Source: Rhodocyclaceae bacterium (lineage in GTDB: Bacteria; Pseudomonadota; Gammaproteobacteria; Burkholderiales; Rhodocyclaceae). Taken from it: DNA of 64,000 nucleotides. The stretch spans positions 62,001-126,000 of the forward strand of contig JAHDYG010000005.1 in the NCBI GenBank assembly GCA_023383815.1, written 5' to 3'. The notes under the pieces are model-generated. The model searched no databases and had not been told where the DNA came from. It was given only the letters and a program-made list of their open reading frames with translations. Made by a program: the position numbers and the translations under genes. This document shows positions 29,857-42,779 of this stretch, in pieces. The stretch's first letter is position 1; each line of letters opens with the position of its first letter.

Positions 29857-30273
29857 TCAGGCGGCCTTGCTGCGCACCCGGACGATGACGTCGACTTCCT
29901 CCAGTTCCATGCCCGGGGGCAGGACCGGCTGTCCGACGACCTTCAGGTCGTCTTCCGGCAGGTCGCACAGCATGCCCGTAGTGACGTCATAGATGTGATA
30001 GTGCGGATGCGTACTGGAATCGTAGAACACCCGCTCGGGATCCACGATCAGTTCGCGGATCAGCTTCTTTTCCTTGAACACCTTGAGCGTGTTGTATACC
30101 GTCGCGCGCGAGGTTTCGGGGGTGGTCTCGCGCACCCGCGCGAGCACCTGATCCGCGGACAGGTGCACCGGTTCGGAGAGCAGGACCCGACCGATCTCCA
30201 GCCGCTGGAAAGTGACGGGGATTCCTGCACGGCGCAAGGTATCGGCGATGTTTCTGAACTGATTCATTTCCAT
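29857..30273 (-). CDS. Fur family transcriptional regulator, possibly Irr-like
   Basis: VTFQRLEIGRVLL...HLSADQVLARV...TSRATVYNTLKVFKEKKLI...HPHYHIYDVTTGMLCDL; no CxxC structural zinc motif. Confidence 0.9.
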   Translation of the reverse strand: MEMNQFRNIADTLRRAGIPVTFQRLEIGRVLLSEPVHLSADQVLARVRETTPETSRATVYNTLKVFKEKKLIRELIVDPERVFYDSSTHPHYHIYDVTTGMLCDLPEDDLKVVGQPVLPPGMELEEVDVIVRVRSKAA

Positions 30274-30398
30274 TGGATGTCTCTCCTGTGACTGCGCGCG
30301 CCGCGTACGATCGCACGTCGTTGTATCCGGTGGCTGTGCTGGATTTTCCGGCCGGACTCTTCTGGCCCCAGTCCAGAAGATGGACGGATTACAACACA

Positions 30399-30414
30399 AC
30401 TTGCAGGTGCAAGT
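30399..30414. promoter_or_regulatory. Perfect 16-bp palindrome
   Basis: ACTTGCA-GG-TGCAAGT. Confidence 0.45.
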
Positions 30415-30415
30415 C

Positions 30416-30429
30416 TTGATCCAGATCAC
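30416..30429. promoter_or_regulatory. FNR/ANR-like box
   Basis: TTGAT-CCAG-ATCAC, 9/10 match to TTGAT-N4-ATCAA. Confidence 0.5.
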
Positions 30430-30600
30430 AAGTTCGGCGGGCAGTCGCGCACCCTCGGCAGGACGAACCGGCCATGCCGATCGTGCGACCGGAACGGCAC
30501 GGCTCGAACAGTGCGATACAAACAACCCGTCGCATTGCCCGTATGCTTACATCCGACGAGCCCACACGCGGACGACCTTTCTCCTGACTCCCTGCGGAAC

Positions 30601-31818
30601 ATGAATCAGACCTCACCCACGCGGTTCGGCTTCGGCCGCCTGAGTTTCGCTCTCATCGTGATCGCACTCGCTGGCGCCGGAGCCTGGCAGGCCTGGACGA
30701 CTTGGCTGCGCCCGCCTTCGGCTGCCGCAGCATTCGAGACCACTGCCGTCGTTCGTGGCGACATCGAGCAGGTCGTCACGGCAACCGGGACGCTTCAGCC
30801 GCGTGACTACGTTGACGTCGGCGCACAGGTTTCGGGACAGCTGAGGAAGATCCACGTCGAAGTCGGCTCATCGGTCAAGGCCGGCGACCTGCTGATCGAG
30901 ATCGACCCGACCGTGCTGCAAAGCCGGGTCGATGCGACCCGTGCCCAGCTTCGCTTTCAGCGCGCGCAACTGCTCGAACGCCAGTCGACGCTCGAACTGG
31001 CGCGCCTGCAGCACCAGCGCCAGCGCGCGTTGATGGGCGACGGCGCGACCAGCGAGGAAGCCCTGCAGGACGCCGAAGCGGCGCTGCGCTCCGCGACGGC
31101 CCAGATCGAGGCGTTGCAGGCGCAGATCGAACAGACCTCGTCCAACCTGCGTGCAGATGAGGCGAACCTCAACTACGCGCGCATCTATGCCCCGATTTCG
31201 GGCACCGTGGTTTCGATCAGCGCCCGCTTGGGACAGACGATCAACGCCACCCAGCAGGCACCGGTCTTGCTGCGCATCGCCGACCTGGCAACGATGACCG
31301 TGCAGACTCAGGTTTCCGAGGCCGACGTCGGCCGCCTGCGTCTGGGCATGCCGGCCTACTTCACCCGCCTCGGCAGCCGCGAGCAGCGCTGGCATGGCGC
31401 ACTGCGAAAGATCGAACCGACACCGACCGTGGTCAACAACGTCGTGCTCTACAACGCACTGTTCGATGTGCCGAATGCCGATCTCGCACTGCTGCCGCAG
31501 ATGACCGCACAGGTGTTCTTCGTCGTCGCGTCCGCCGAAGACGCCCTGCTGATCCCCGCCTCGGCACTCACGGCCGGACAGGGTGAGGCGGGCCTCACGC
31601 CGCCGCGCCGCCGCGCCGCACCGGCCGCACGCGACGCTGGCGCACCCGGGCCCACGGTTCTGGTGCTGCGTGCGGGAGGCGACACCGAAACGCGCCGGAT
31701 CGAAACCGGTGTCTCGAACCGCATCCAGGTCCAGGTCCTGAGTGGCCTGGCTGAGGGCGAGCACGTCGTGTCGGGCACCCCCGGGCCCACCGGCACACGG
31801 GGCGCCACGGCGCGATGA
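30601..31818 (+). CDS. macA: MacA-like periplasmic adaptor
   Basis: [54 protein letters not shown]. Confidence 0.9.
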   Translation: MNQTSPTRFGFGRLSFALIVIALAGAGAWQAWTTWLRPPSAAAAFETTAVVRGDIEQVVTATGTLQPRDYVDVGAQVSGQLRKIHVEVGSSVKAGDLLIEIDPTVLQSRVDATRAQLRFQRAQLLERQSTLELARLQHQRQRALMGDGATSEEALQDAEAALRSATAQIEALQAQIEQTSSNLRADEANLNYARIYAPISGTVVSISARLGQTINATQQAPVLLRIADLATMTVQTQVSEADVGRLRLGMPAYFTRLGSREQRWHGALRKIEPTPTVVNNVVLYNALFDVPNADLALLPQMTAQVFFVVASAEDALLIPASALTAGQGEAGLTPPRRRAAPAARDAGAPGPTVLVLRAGGDTETRRIETGVSNRIQVQVLSGLAEGEHVVSGTPGPTGTRGATAR

Positions 31819-33788
31819 AGCACGAAGCCGAGGCGCTCGGCCGCCTGAGCGGACACGCGCGACCGACCCCGCTGATCGAACTGCGCGGCGTCGGCCGCAG
31901 CTTCCTCACCGGCGGCCAGTCGCTCGAAGTGCTGAAGGACATCGACCTCACGATCCTGCCGGGCGAATTCGTTGCGATCGTCGGCACTTCAGGCTCGGGC
32001 AAGTCCACATTGATGAACCTCCTGGGCTGCCTCGACCGTCCCAGCCGCGGCGAATACCGCTTTCAGGGCGAGGATGTCTCCACGCTCGACAGCGACGGAC
32101 TCGCGCGGCTTCGGCGCGAGACCTTCGGCTTCATCTTCCAGAGCTACCACCTGATCGGGTCCGCGACGGCGCGCGAGAACGTCGAAGTGCCGGCAGTCTA
32201 TTCGGGCATGGCACCACGCGCCCGGCGGACCCGCGCAACCGAACTGCTCGGCACGCTCGGTTTGGGCGACCGCCTCGACCACCTGCCTTCCCAGCTTTCC
32301 GGGGGGCAGCAACAACGCGTCTCGATCGCCCGCGCGCTGATGAACGGCGGCCGCGTCATCCTTGCCGACGAGCCGACCGGCGCGCTCGACAGCCGCACCG
32401 GCGAGGAGGTCATGGCGCTGCTCGAGCGACTGTCCGCCGAGGGACACACGATCATCCTCATCACACACGAACGCGAGGTCGCCCAGCGCGCAAAGCGCAT
32501 CATCGAGATCCGCGACGGACGCATCCTCTCCGACCCCGGACCGCTCGTCGTGCGTCCGCACGCGAGCGCGAGTGCGCCGCGCATCGAGCATCCGTCGCAC
32601 GTGGCCGATCTCGTCGAGGCGACGCGCACCGCATTGCGGGCGCTGCGTGCCAACCTGTTCCGCTCGGTGCTGACGCTGCTGGGCATCGTCATCGGTGTCG
32701 CCGCAGTCATCGCCATGCTTGCGATCGGCGACGGGGCGCGCCAGTCGGTCATCGACCGCATCAGCTCGATGGGCTCGAACCTGCTCATCATCCGCCCCGG
32801 ATCGCCGAACCTGCGCGGCCGCGACGTCACGGCAACCCTGGTCGCCGAGGACGTCGAAGCGATTCGTGCGGTCCCGAACGTGCTCGCTGCGATCCCCGAG
32901 CAGGCCACAACGGCCACGGTGCGCTACGCCGGCGCAGATCACCGCACTTCGGTCACCGCGACTTCATCCGATTTTCCGATCGTGCGCCGATGGCAGGTCG
33001 CTCGCGGCACTTTCTTCACGCCCGAGGACGAGCGCGACCACGCCACGGTCGCAGTGCTCGGCCAGACTGCGGCCGAGGCCCTGTTCGGACGGCGCGAACC
33101 GCTCGGGGAGTACATCCTCGTGAACAACGTCGTGTTCCAGGTCATCGGCATCCTGCATCCGCTCGGCGCAACCCCCTGGGGCCAGGATCAGGACGACGTG
33201 CTGTATGTCCCGTTCACGACCGGCAGCCTGCGCCTCACGGGCCAGCGCCACCTGCGCAGCGCGACCGTCGCGGTCGCCGAGGTCGCGCACATCGACCGCA
33301 CCCAGACCGACATCGAAACCCTGCTCATCGCACGCCACGGCCTCGAGGATTTCCGCATCCGCAACATGGCCGCAATCATCGAGACCGCCTCCGAGACGCA
33401 ACGCACGATGACGCTGCTGCTGGGCATCGTCGGCGTGATCTCGCTCGTGGTCGGCGGCATCGGCGTGATGAACATCATGCTCGTCTCGGTCACCGAGCGC
33501 ACCCGCGAGATCGGCATCCGCATGGCGACCGGGGCGCGCACGCGCAACATCCTGCAGCAATTCCTGATCGAGGCGCTCGTCGTCACCGCACTCGGGGGCG
33601 CGATCGGCGTCGCGTTCGGACTCGGCACGACCGCAGCGGTCGCAGCCTTCGGCACGCCAGTCGTGTACGCGCTGTTCCCGGTCGTGCTCGCCTTCGGCTG
33701 TGCGTTCGCGATCGGTTTGATCTTCGGTTACCTGCCGGCGCGCAAGGCGGCCCGCCTCGACCCGGTCGTCGCGCTGGCTTCGGAGTGA
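31815..33788 (+). CDS. macB: MacB-like ABC transporter (ATPase-permease fusion)
   Basis: [45 protein letters not shown]-terminal MacB permease [25 protein letters not shown]. Confidence 0.95.
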   Translation: MKHEAEALGRLSGHARPTPLIELRGVGRSFLTGGQSLEVLKDIDLTILPGEFVAIVGTSGSGKSTLMNLLGCLDRPSRGEYRFQGEDVSTLDSDGLARLRRETFGFIFQSYHLIGSATARENVEVPAVYSGMAPRARRTRATELLGTLGLGDRLDHLPSQLSGGQQQRVSIARALMNGGRVILADEPTGALDSRTGEEVMALLERLSAEGHTIILITHEREVAQRAKRIIEIRDGRILSDPGPLVVRPHASASAPRIEHPSHVADLVEATRTALRALRANLFRSVLTLLGIVIGVAAVIAMLAIGDGARQSVIDRISSMGSNLLIIRPGSPNLRGRDVTATLVAEDVEAIRAVPNVLAAIPEQATTATVRYAGADHRTSVTATSSDFPIVRRWQVARGTFFTPEDERDHATVAVLGQTAAEALFGRREPLGEYILVNNVVFQVIGILHPLGATPWGQDQDDVLYVPFTTGSLRLTGQRHLRSATVAVAEVAHIDRTQTDIETLLIARHGLEDFRIRNMAAIIETASETQRTMTLLLGIVGVISLVVGGIGVMNIMLVSVTERTREIGIRMATGARTRNILQQFLIEALVVTALGGAIGVAFGLGTTAAVAAFGTPVVYALFPVVLAFGCAFAIGLIFGYLPARKAARLDPVVALASE

Positions 33789-33790
33789 GC

Positions 33791-35215
33791 ATGAGGAAGC
33801 CCGCCCCCCGTTCTGGCCCACGCGGCGCCATTGTCCTGGCCGCCTTTGCCCTCGCGGGTTGCACCCCCGCACTCGTCGCGCCGGGTCCTGGCGTTGCCGC
33901 ACCCGCCGCGTGGGACGAGGCCGATCCGCATGCTCCCACCGCACGTGCGCCGCACGACGGATGGTGGCAGCACTTCCGCTCGCGTGAACTGGAGTCGCTC
34001 ATCTCCGAGGCGCTGGCCGGAAACCCGGACCTCGCGGCCGCCACCGAAAGGGTCGTACAGGCCGAGATCGCGCTGCGCAGCGCTGGAGCGACGCTGTTTC
34101 CCGCCGTCAACCTCGAAGCCGCAACAGGTCTGCAAACGACCGATTCCGGATCCGCCTCGGGCACGACCCGCAGTTCCAGTCTCGGGGTGGCAATGGGCTA
34201 CGAGATCGACCTCTGGGGCAGCAAGTCCCTGCAGCGAGACGGCGCCCGTGCACAACTCGCAGCCACACGCCACGATCACGATGCCGCCCGCCTCTCCCTG
34301 CGCGCCGGGGTGGCCAGCGCCTACCTGCACCTGCTCGCACAGCGCGAACGCCTGGCCATCGCCGAGGGCAATCTGGCCATCGCGGAGCGCCTGTTCGCTC
34401 TCGTCGAGGCCCGCCACCGTCACGGTGCAGCCTCCGCACTGGACGTCAGCCGCCAGCGCTCGACCGTGCTCGCCCAGCGCGACGCGATCCTTCCGCTGCG
34501 TGTCCAGGAACGGCAGATGCTGCGTGCGCTCGCCTTGCTGCTCGGTCGGGTTCCGCAAGGTTTCGAGATCACGGGCGTCGGGCTCCTCGCCCTCTCGGTA
34601 CCGGACCCTGCGGTACCGCTACCCGGAGAACTGCTCGCCCGCCGACCCGATCTCGCGGCCACGGAGGCCCGCCTGGTCGCGGCCGATGCCAACATCGCAA
34701 TCGCCCGCGCTGCGCTGTTTCCGCTCAAGCTGTCGCTCTCGCTCGCATCCACTGCCGACAGCAGCGCGCTCGCCCTCACGGGCCTCGGCAGCCCGACCAG
34801 CACCGCATCGATCACGCTGTCGCTGCTGCAGGCCGTCTTCGATGGGGGCCGCCTGCGCGCCCAGGTCGAGACAACCGAATCGCAGCGGCGCGAGTTGCTG
34901 GAGAACTATCGCGCGAGAACGCTTGCCGCGCTCAAGGAGGTCGAGGACGCCCTTGCGGCCGCCGCGCGCACCCGGCACCAGGAAGCCACCCAACACGAGA
35001 TCCGAGCCGAGGCCGAGCGCGCACTGCGCTTGTCCGAACTACGCTACCGCTCCGGCAGCGACCGGCTCGACACCCTCCTCGATGCCCAGCGCAGCCTGTT
35101 CTCGGCGCAGGACCAGCTCGTGCAGCAGCGCCTGGCGCGCCTGAGCGCTGCGATCGATCTGTACAAGGCCCTCGGCGGCGGCTGGTCCAGCCCGCCCGGC
35201 GATTCCGCACCATGA
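33791..35215 (+). CDS. RND-type outer membrane efflux lipoprotein (NodT/OprM family)
   Basis: LAGCTP lipobox; LLARRPDLAATEARLVAADANIAIARAALFP. Confidence 0.93.
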   Translation: MRKPAPRSGPRGAIVLAAFALAGCTPALVAPGPGVAAPAAWDEADPHAPTARAPHDGWWQHFRSRELESLISEALAGNPDLAAATERVVQAEIALRSAGATLFPAVNLEAATGLQTTDSGSASGTTRSSSLGVAMGYEIDLWGSKSLQRDGARAQLAATRHDHDAARLSLRAGVASAYLHLLAQRERLAIAEGNLAIAERLFALVEARHRHGAASALDVSRQRSTVLAQRDAILPLRVQERQMLRALALLLGRVPQGFEITGVGLLALSVPDPAVPLPGELLARRPDLAATEARLVAADANIAIARAALFPLKLSLSLASTADSSALALTGLGSPTSTASITLSLLQAVFDGGRLRAQVETTESQRRELLENYRARTLAALKEVEDALAAAARTRHQEATQHEIRAEAERALRLSELRYRSGSDRLDTLLDAQRSLFSAQDQLVQQRLARLSAAIDLYKALGGGWSSPPGDSAP

Positions 35216-36330
35216 CGTTGCTGCGCCCCCTGCTCACGCGCGTGAGCGAAGACGTGTTGCTCGTCGCGCTGCTGCTCGCACTGGCGCCATTGCTGCTGTG
35301 GATGCCGGATCAGATCGGCACGCTGCACCGGCTCGTCGACTGGAAGACGATCGGCGCGCTGGCGGGTCTGCTGGTCCTGAGCCGCGGCCTCGAAGACAGC
35401 GGCTACCTCGCGCATGCGGGGCGCCGGCTGCTCGCGCACATCCACGGCGAGCGCGCCCTCGCGGCGCTGCTGGTGCTCTTTGCCGCAGGACTGTCGGCGG
35501 TCGTCACGAACGACGTCGCTCTCTTCATCGTCGTCCCGCTGACGCTCGGCCTGCGTGCGGTCGCTCACCTGCCGATCGGACGGCTGGTGATCTTCGAGGC
35601 GCTCGCAGTCAACGCGGGCTCGACGCTGAGCCCGGTCGGCAACCCGCAGAACCTCTTCCTTTGGCAGTCCTCACCGCTCGGCTTTTTCGAGTTCACGCTC
35701 GCGATGCTCCCGTTGGGGCTGGGCCTGGTCGCGTTGCTGCTCGTGACGATTCCATTCGCCTTCCCGCCCGCCCGGATCGCTGCCGCGGACACTGCCGGCA
35801 TGGCGCCTACCCTGGAGCGCGGCTTGCTGTGGCTGTCGCTCGCGTGCTATGTGCCGTTTCTCGTGCTCGCCGATCTGGGCCACTCTGCGGCAGCGGCCCT
35901 CACGGTGATCGCGCTCTACCTGTTCCTCTACCGGCGCGTGCTCGGTGGCGTCGACTGGCTCCTGCTCGGCGTTTTCGTGCTGATGTTCATCGACCTCGGT
36001 CTCGTCGCCCGGCTGCCGCTGCTGCGCGAACTCGCAGCCGGTATCGAGCACCTCCCGGGCGGGGTGTTCACGGCCGCGGTCCTGCTGTCGCAGGGCGTCT
36101 CGAACGTTCCTGCGGCGATCTTCCTGGCCGGCTTCACCGACGACGTCCGCGCGCTCGCCTGGGGTGTGAGCGTCGGCGGCTTCGGCCTTGCGATCGGATC
36201 GCTCGCCAACCTCATCGCGCTCCGCCTGGCGCGCGAACCCGGTCTGTGGCGGGAATTCCACGCCTGGTCGGTCCCCGCGCTGGTCGCCGGTGCAACGCTC
36301 GCTGCCGTGCTGATGCCTCTCTGGCGATAA
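35212..36330 (+). CDS. SLC13/ArsB-CitMHS-type anion permease
   Basis: SGYLAHAGRRLLAHI; VVTNDVALFIVVPLTLGL; NAGSTLSPVGNPQNLFLW. Confidence 0.85.
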   Translation: MTLLRPLLTRVSEDVLLVALLLALAPLLLWMPDQIGTLHRLVDWKTIGALAGLLVLSRGLEDSGYLAHAGRRLLAHIHGERALAALLVLFAAGLSAVVTNDVALFIVVPLTLGLRAVAHLPIGRLVIFEALAVNAGSTLSPVGNPQNLFLWQSSPLGFFEFTLAMLPLGLGLVALLLVTIPFAFPPARIAAADTAGMAPTLERGLLWLSLACYVPFLVLADLGHSAAAALTVIALYLFLYRRVLGGVDWLLLGVFVLMFIDLGLVARLPLLRELAAGIEHLPGGVFTAAVLLSQGVSNVPAAIFLAGFTDDVRALAWGVSVGGFGLAIGSLANLIALRLAREPGLWREFHAWSVPALVAGATLAAVLMPLWR

Positions 36331-36383
36331 GGACGCGCCCAGCGCCCGGTGGTATGCGGCGAGCCGTGCCAGTTTGCAACGAG

Positions 36384-36400
36384 TGTCCCGAAACGGGACA
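36384..36400. promoter_or_regulatory. Perfect palindrome, candidate activator site
   Basis: TGTCCCG-AAA-CGGGACA. Confidence 0.6.
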
Positions 36401-36478
36401 GCGCACCCGGGTCGCACTCTCCTCTGCCTGCCCATGAAACCCGGCGCCAGAACTGGCATGCCGGCGCGTCCGGACACC

Positions 36479-36494
36479 TGGCACGCACGTTGCG
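36479..36494 (+). promoter_or_regulatory. Sigma54 (-24/-12) promoter of the aldehyde dehydrogenase gene
   Basis: TGGCAC-GCACG-TTGCG. Confidence 0.8.
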
Positions 36495-36554
36495 AACGGG
36501 ACTGCGACCCGCATCCGCGGGCAGGTTCATATCCACGAACATGAGGAGATCCGG

Positions 36555-38075
<1,521 letters not shown>

Positions 38076-38156
38076 ACGCGGTACGCCTCTCTCCGGACGG
38101 GGCGTCCCGGCAGCGCCACGCGTACAATCGTACGCTTCACGCAGCAGGACGCCCCG

Positions 38157-38669
38157 ATGCCTCCAACCCCCGAAACCTATGCCACCGCGCCGATCGAAAC
38201 CGCCCGCGGGCAGGTGCGTCCCGAGTGGATCGACTACAACGGCCACATGAACGTCGCGTACTACGTGCTCGCCTTCGACCACGGCACCGACTACTTCCTC
38301 GGCCTCCTGGGCATGGACCCGGGCTATCCGCAGCGCGAGGGCGGCTCGACCTTCGCACTTGAGATGCACGTGAGCTACGAGCGCGAGCTCAAGTGCGACC
38401 AGCCCTACGTCGTGCGCACCCAGCTCATCGACGCCGACACCAAGCGCATCCACCTCTTCCACCGCATGCACCACGCCAATGAAGGCTGGCTTGCCGCAAC
38501 CAATGAGGTGATCACGATGCACATCGACATGGCGCAGCGCCGCTCGGCCCCCTTCCCGCAGCACATCCAGCCGCGCGTGGAGGCCCTCAAGGCCGCCCAC
38601 ACCGCACTCGCCCGCCCGGAAGGCCTCGGACGCGTGATCGGCATCCGTCGCAGCGGATCTCCAGCATGA
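38157..38669 (+). CDS. Thioesterase family (hot-dog fold) protein
   Basis: [34 protein letters not shown]. Confidence 0.88.
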   Translation: MPPTPETYATAPIETARGQVRPEWIDYNGHMNVAYYVLAFDHGTDYFLGLLGMDPGYPQREGGSTFALEMHVSYERELKCDQPYVVRTQLIDADTKRIHLFHRMHHANEGWLAATNEVITMHIDMAQRRSAPFPQHIQPRVEALKAAHTALARPEGLGRVIGIRRSGSPA

Positions 38670-39112
38670 AGAGCGCGCACATGAAGCGCCTCTTCCTCGC
38701 CTCGCTCGCCTCCCTGCTCACCGGCTGCGCCGGCACCCGTCCGGCGACGCTCGGCGCGCACGACGGCCGGCTCGCGCCCTGCCCGTCCACACCGAACTGT
38801 GTGTGCAGCCAGGGCGCAAGCGCCGATCATCACATCGAACCGCTGCGCTACCAGGGCACCCCGATCGATGCACGCGAACGGCTGCTCGCTGTCCTTCGGG
38901 CGATGCGCGGCGCCAGGATCATCACGTCCGAACCCGCCTACGTCCACGCCGAGTTCACGTCCCGCCTCCTGCGCTTCGTCGACGACGTCGAGTTCCTGCT
39001 CACCGACGAAGGCCTCATCCACGTCCGTTCCGCTTCGCGCATCGGCCGCTCCGACTTCGGCGTGAACCGCAAACGCATCGAGGCCGTGCGCAGCGCGTTC
39101 GAGGCACGCTAA
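38666..39112 (+). CDS. DUF1499 family lipoprotein
   Basis: LTGCAG lipobox; [48 protein letters not shown]. Confidence 0.92.
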   Translation: MKSAHMKRLFLASLASLLTGCAGTRPATLGAHDGRLAPCPSTPNCVCSQGASADHHIEPLRYQGTPIDARERLLAVLRAMRGARIITSEPAYVHAEFTSRLLRFVDDVEFLLTDEGLIHVRSASRIGRSDFGVNRKRIEAVRSAFEAR

Positions 39113-39699
39113 GCCGCCGGCGGCTCGATCCACTTGGGCACTGCCACCTGCTCGAAGGCCCGGAGGCCATCGATGAGGCGCTCCGGGTCGGACTGACGGA
39201 CGATGCCGTTGCGGTGCGCCGCGGGCAGGAAGCCCTCGCCGATCATGTGGTCGACGAAGCCCATGAAGGGTTCGAAGAAACCCTTGAGATCGAGCAGGCC
39301 GGCCGGCTTGTCGATCTCGCCGAGCTGATTCAGCGTCCACGCCTCCATGAACTCTTCGAGCGTGCCGATCCCGCCGGGCAACGCGATGAAGGCGTCGGCG
39401 AGTTCGGCCATGCGCAGCTTGCGCTCGCGCATCGTCGGCACGATCTCGTGCCGCGTCAGCGCAGGGTGCAGGTGGCCCTTGCCGTGCAGGCGTTCGGTGA
39501 TGATGCCGACGACGCGCCCGCCGGCCCCGAGCGCGGCATCGGCCAGCACCCCCATCAAGCCCTTGTGGGTACCGCCATACACCAGCTCGATGCCGGCCCC
39601 GGCAAGCGCGCGCCCGAGGGCGTCGGCGCCCCGCCGGTACTGTTCGTCGGCTCCGAAGTTGGAGCCGCAGAAAACCGCGATCCGTCCGATCCGTCTCAT
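39109..39699 (-). CDS. LOG family / TIGR00730 Rossmann-fold protein
   Basis: [71 protein letters not shown]. Confidence 0.95.
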   Translation of the reverse strand: MRRIGRIAVFCGSNFGADEQYRRGADALGRALAGAGIELVYGGTHKGLMGVLADAALGAGGRVVGIITERLHGKGHLHPALTRHEIVPTMRERKLRMAELADAFIALPGGIGTLEEFMEAWTLNQLGEIDKPAGLLDLKGFFEPFMGFVDHMIGEGFLPAAHRNGIVRQSDPERLIDGLRAFEQVAVPKWIEPPAA

Positions 39700-39849
39700 G
39701 TCGTCCTCGATATCCAGGCGGCACCTGCGGCCGCACCGAAGCAGGAATCTATCACCGCGGACGGGCGCACGGGGCGGATGCTTCCCCTATACTGGCCCTC
39801 GGGTCGCACCTTCCAGGCGCGATCCGCACCCTCACCGCCGGGAGATGCC

Positions 39850-41157
39850 ATGTCCTGCTGTCATCACTACGCCCTCGCCGAAGGCGGCGACGCGGTCTTT
39901 TCAGTCGATCTCTCGGCGATCACCTTCGGGCCGGGCAGTCTGGCCGAAGCCGGCGACCACGCCCGCAACCTGGGGCTCCGGCGCGTTGCACTGTTCACCG
40001 ATCCGCGCCTGGCCGAACTGGAGCACGTCGACATCGTACGCCGCGCGCTGGCCGAGGCCGGAATCGATGCCGTGCTCTACCGCGAGGTCACCGTCGAGCC
40101 GACCGACGCGGCATTCCGGAACGCTGCCCGCTTTGCCGCCGAGGGGCACTTCGACGGCTACGTGTCGGTCGGCGGCGGCTCGGTCATCGACACCGCCAAG
40201 GCGGCCAACCTGTATGCGACCTACCCCGCCGAGTTGGCCGCCTACGTGAATGCCCCGCTTGGCGAGGGGGGCGCGGTGCCCGGTCCGCTCAAGCCGCACA
40301 TCGCCTGCCCCACGACCTGCGGTACGGGCGCCGAATGCACCGGCATTGCGATCTTCGACTGGGTCGAGAAGGGCGTGAAGACCGGCATCGTATCGCGCCG
40401 CCTGCGCCCCACGCTGGCGCTGATCGACCCGACCACGACCTGGACGCTGCCCGCGTCGGTAGTCGCAGCCTCCGGCTTCGACGTGCTCTCGCACGCGCTG
40501 GAGAGCTACACCGCCCTGCCCCACACCTGCCGCGCGAAGGCCGAGCGGCCAAGCCTGCGGCCGATGAGCCAGGGCGCGAATCCGTGGAGCGACTTCGGCT
40601 GCGAGAAGGCGCTGCAGCTCACCGGCACCTACCTCGAACGCGCAGTGCGCGACGGCAACGATCGCGAGGCACGCGACGCGATGATGTGGGCAGCGACGCT
40701 GGCCGGCATCGCGTTCGGCAACGCCGGTGTGCATCTGCCGCACGGCATGGCCTACGCGGTCGCTGGCGGCGTGCGCGAGTTTCGTGCGCCGGGTTATCCG
40801 CAGGAGGAACCGATGGTGCCGCACGGGATGTCGGTCATCGTCAATGCGCCGGCGGTGTTCCGCTTCACCGCCGATGCCTGCCCCGATCGCCACCTCGATG
40901 CCGCGCGCTGGCTCGGCGCCGACACGCGGGGCGCGGCGCCGGGCGACGCCGGCGAGATCGTCGCGCGCCGCCTGATCGAGCTGATGCGCCTGTGCGACAT
41001 CCCCAACGGCGTCGGCGGCGTCGGCTATCACGAGGGCGACCTCGCCACGCTCACCGCCGGCACCTGGGCTCAGCAACGGCTCGTGAAGAACGCGCCAAAG
41101 GCGGTCAACGAAGCGCATCTGTCCGAACTCTTCCGCAACGCAATGCGCTACTGGTAA
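39850..41157 (+). CDS. Iron-containing alcohol dehydrogenase, hydroxyacid-oxoacid transhydrogenase-like
   Basis: [53 protein letters not shown]. Confidence 0.88.
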   Translation: MSCCHHYALAEGGDAVFSVDLSAITFGPGSLAEAGDHARNLGLRRVALFTDPRLAELEHVDIVRRALAEAGIDAVLYREVTVEPTDAAFRNAARFAAEGHFDGYVSVGGGSVIDTAKAANLYATYPAELAAYVNAPLGEGGAVPGPLKPHIACPTTCGTGAECTGIAIFDWVEKGVKTGIVSRRLRPTLALIDPTTTWTLPASVVAASGFDVLSHALESYTALPHTCRAKAERPSLRPMSQGANPWSDFGCEKALQLTGTYLERAVRDGNDREARDAMMWAATLAGIAFGNAGVHLPHGMAYAVAGGVREFRAPGYPQEEPMVPHGMSVIVNAPAVFRFTADACPDRHLDAARWLGADTRGAAPGDAGEIVARRLIELMRLCDIPNGVGGVGYHEGDLATLTAGTWAQQRLVKNAPKAVNEAHLSELFRNAMRYW

Positions 41158-41232
41158 GCCGGGTGGCCGGGCCGCCAACATCATCTGTTTCGGCACCTCA
41201 TCGAAAGGCTCGGGGCGGTTGGCCGCCCTCGC

Positions 41233-42660
41233 TCACAGCGTTCGTGCCAGCTTCCCGAGACGCGCGATCGCCGCTTCGAGGACCGGCGTCCACGGTTGTC
41301 CGCAACTGATCCGCAGGCAGTGGCCAAAGCGCGGTTCGGCTGAGAAGGCCATGCCGGGCGCGAAGCTGATGCCTTCGGCGAGCGCGCGCTGCAGCAAGCG
41401 GGTCGTGTCGCAGGACTCGGGGCATTCGACCCACAGCAACAGGCCACCGTGCGGCCGCAGCAGGCGCGTGCCGCGCGGAAAATGGTGCTCGATCGCGTCG
41501 GCGAAGGCCTGCACCTGGGCCTGCAACTGCTGTCGCAGGCGCTGGCGGATGCGCGCGTAGTCGCCGCTTTCGAGCACGTCGGCGAGCACCGACTGCAGGA
41601 GCGGCGAGCACACCAGCGTGCTGCTCGCACACAGCAGCGAAAGCGCCGCGTGGTGGCGTCCGGCGGCCATCCAGCCGAGGCGGAAGGATGGGGCGAAGCT
41701 CTTCGTGAACGACGCACAGTAGATCACGTCGCCGTCGCGGTCCCAGGCCTTGAGCGGGGTCGGGCGCTGCGCTCCGAAATGGAGATCGCCGAACACGTCG
41801 TCCTCGATGACCGTGAGCCCGTGGCGGCGCGCGATCGCAAGCAGGCGGCGACGCTGCTCATCGGGCATCAGCGCCCCGGTCGGATTCTGAAAGCTCGGCA
41901 CCGTAACGAGGCAGCGCACGGCAGGCCCGTGACGCAGCGCGAACTCCAGCGCTTCGAGTGACAGGCCGGTGGCCGGTGCGCATGGGATCTCGAGCGCCTT
42001 CAGGCCCAGTCCTTCAAGCTGCTGCAGCAGGCCGAAATAAACGGGCGTCTCGACCGCAACCGTATCGCCCGGCCGCGTCAGGTGACGCAGCGCGAGACTG
42101 ATCGACTCGGTGACCCCATGGGTGACGAGGATGCCGTCGGCCGGCAGCGCGAGCCCGCGTTCGACAGCCAGCGCGGCGAGCGCGGCCATCAGGCGGCGCT
42201 GGTCGGGCCCCGGCACCTGGGCGCCGATCAACTCGGGCTGGCGCGCCAGTGCAAACTGCAGGCGACGCCCCAGCTCGGCAAACGGATACAGCGCCGGGGC
42301 CGCCTCGGCCATGTGCAACTGCACCGCGATACGCTCATCAGCCAACTGCAGGAGCGTACTCATGCGACGGCTCAGATCGACCAGCGCGGCCGGGGATGGC
42401 AGCGGCACGCTCGACTCGCCCCCCCGCGATCCGGCGACGGGCAATGCCGCGTAGTACCCGGCGCGCGGCCGTGCCACCACACGCTGTTCGCGCTCCAGGT
42501 GGCGATAGGCCGCGAGGGCGGTGAGCGTGTTGACGCCGTGCCGCGCGGCCAGTGCCCGGACCGAGGGCAGGCGGCTGCCAGGCGGATATTCGCCGGCGGC
42601 GAGCTGCCGTGCGATCGCGTCGGCGATCTGGCGATAGAGCGGCGGGGTGTCGGAAGCCAT
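41233..42660 (-). CDS. PLP-dependent MocR/GntR family regulator
   Basis: N-terminal GntR wHTH (PLYRQIADAIARQLAAGEYPPGSRLPSVRALAARHGVN) and aminotransferase domain (YCASFTKSFAPSFRLGWM). Confidence 0.95.
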   Translation of the reverse strand: MASDTPPLYRQIADAIARQLAAGEYPPGSRLPSVRALAARHGVNTLTALAAYRHLEREQRVVARPRAGYYAALPVAGSRGGESSVPLPSPAALVDLSRRMSTLLQLADERIAVQLHMAEAAPALYPFAELGRRLQFALARQPELIGAQVPGPDQRRLMAALAALAVERGLALPADGILVTHGVTESISLALRHLTRPGDTVAVETPVYFGLLQQLEGLGLKALEIPCAPATGLSLEALEFALRHGPAVRCLVTVPSFQNPTGALMPDEQRRRLLAIARRHGLTVIEDDVFGDLHFGAQRPTPLKAWDRDGDVIYCASFTKSFAPSFRLGWMAAGRHHAALSLLCASSTLVCSPLLQSVLADVLESGDYARIRQRLRQQLQAQVQAFADAIEHHFPRGTRLLRPHGGLLLWVECPESCDTTRLLQRALAEGISFAPGMAFSAEPRFGHCLRISCGQPWTPVLEAAIARLGKLARTL

Positions 42661-42779
42661 GGTCCGGCTGTTATATACAACAGCGGGCCGTCGCGCCAGT
42701 CTGTTGTGGCCGGCTGTGGCAGGCCGGGGGACGAATGCCCGCGCTACAGTCGTCCGCGTTTCCCACGGAGCCCAAGCCC

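Noticed and set aside
31742-35215. 1,157-aa + strand ORF
   Set aside because: Composite: its first two thirds is an Arg/Pro/His-rich shadow frame of macB. Only the C-terminal part from 33791 (NodT-type lipoprotein) is real.
39783-39796. CCCTATACTGG shared with 44076-44086
   Set aside because: Best explained as independent sigma70 -10 hexamers (TATACT) before start codons rather than a repeat family.
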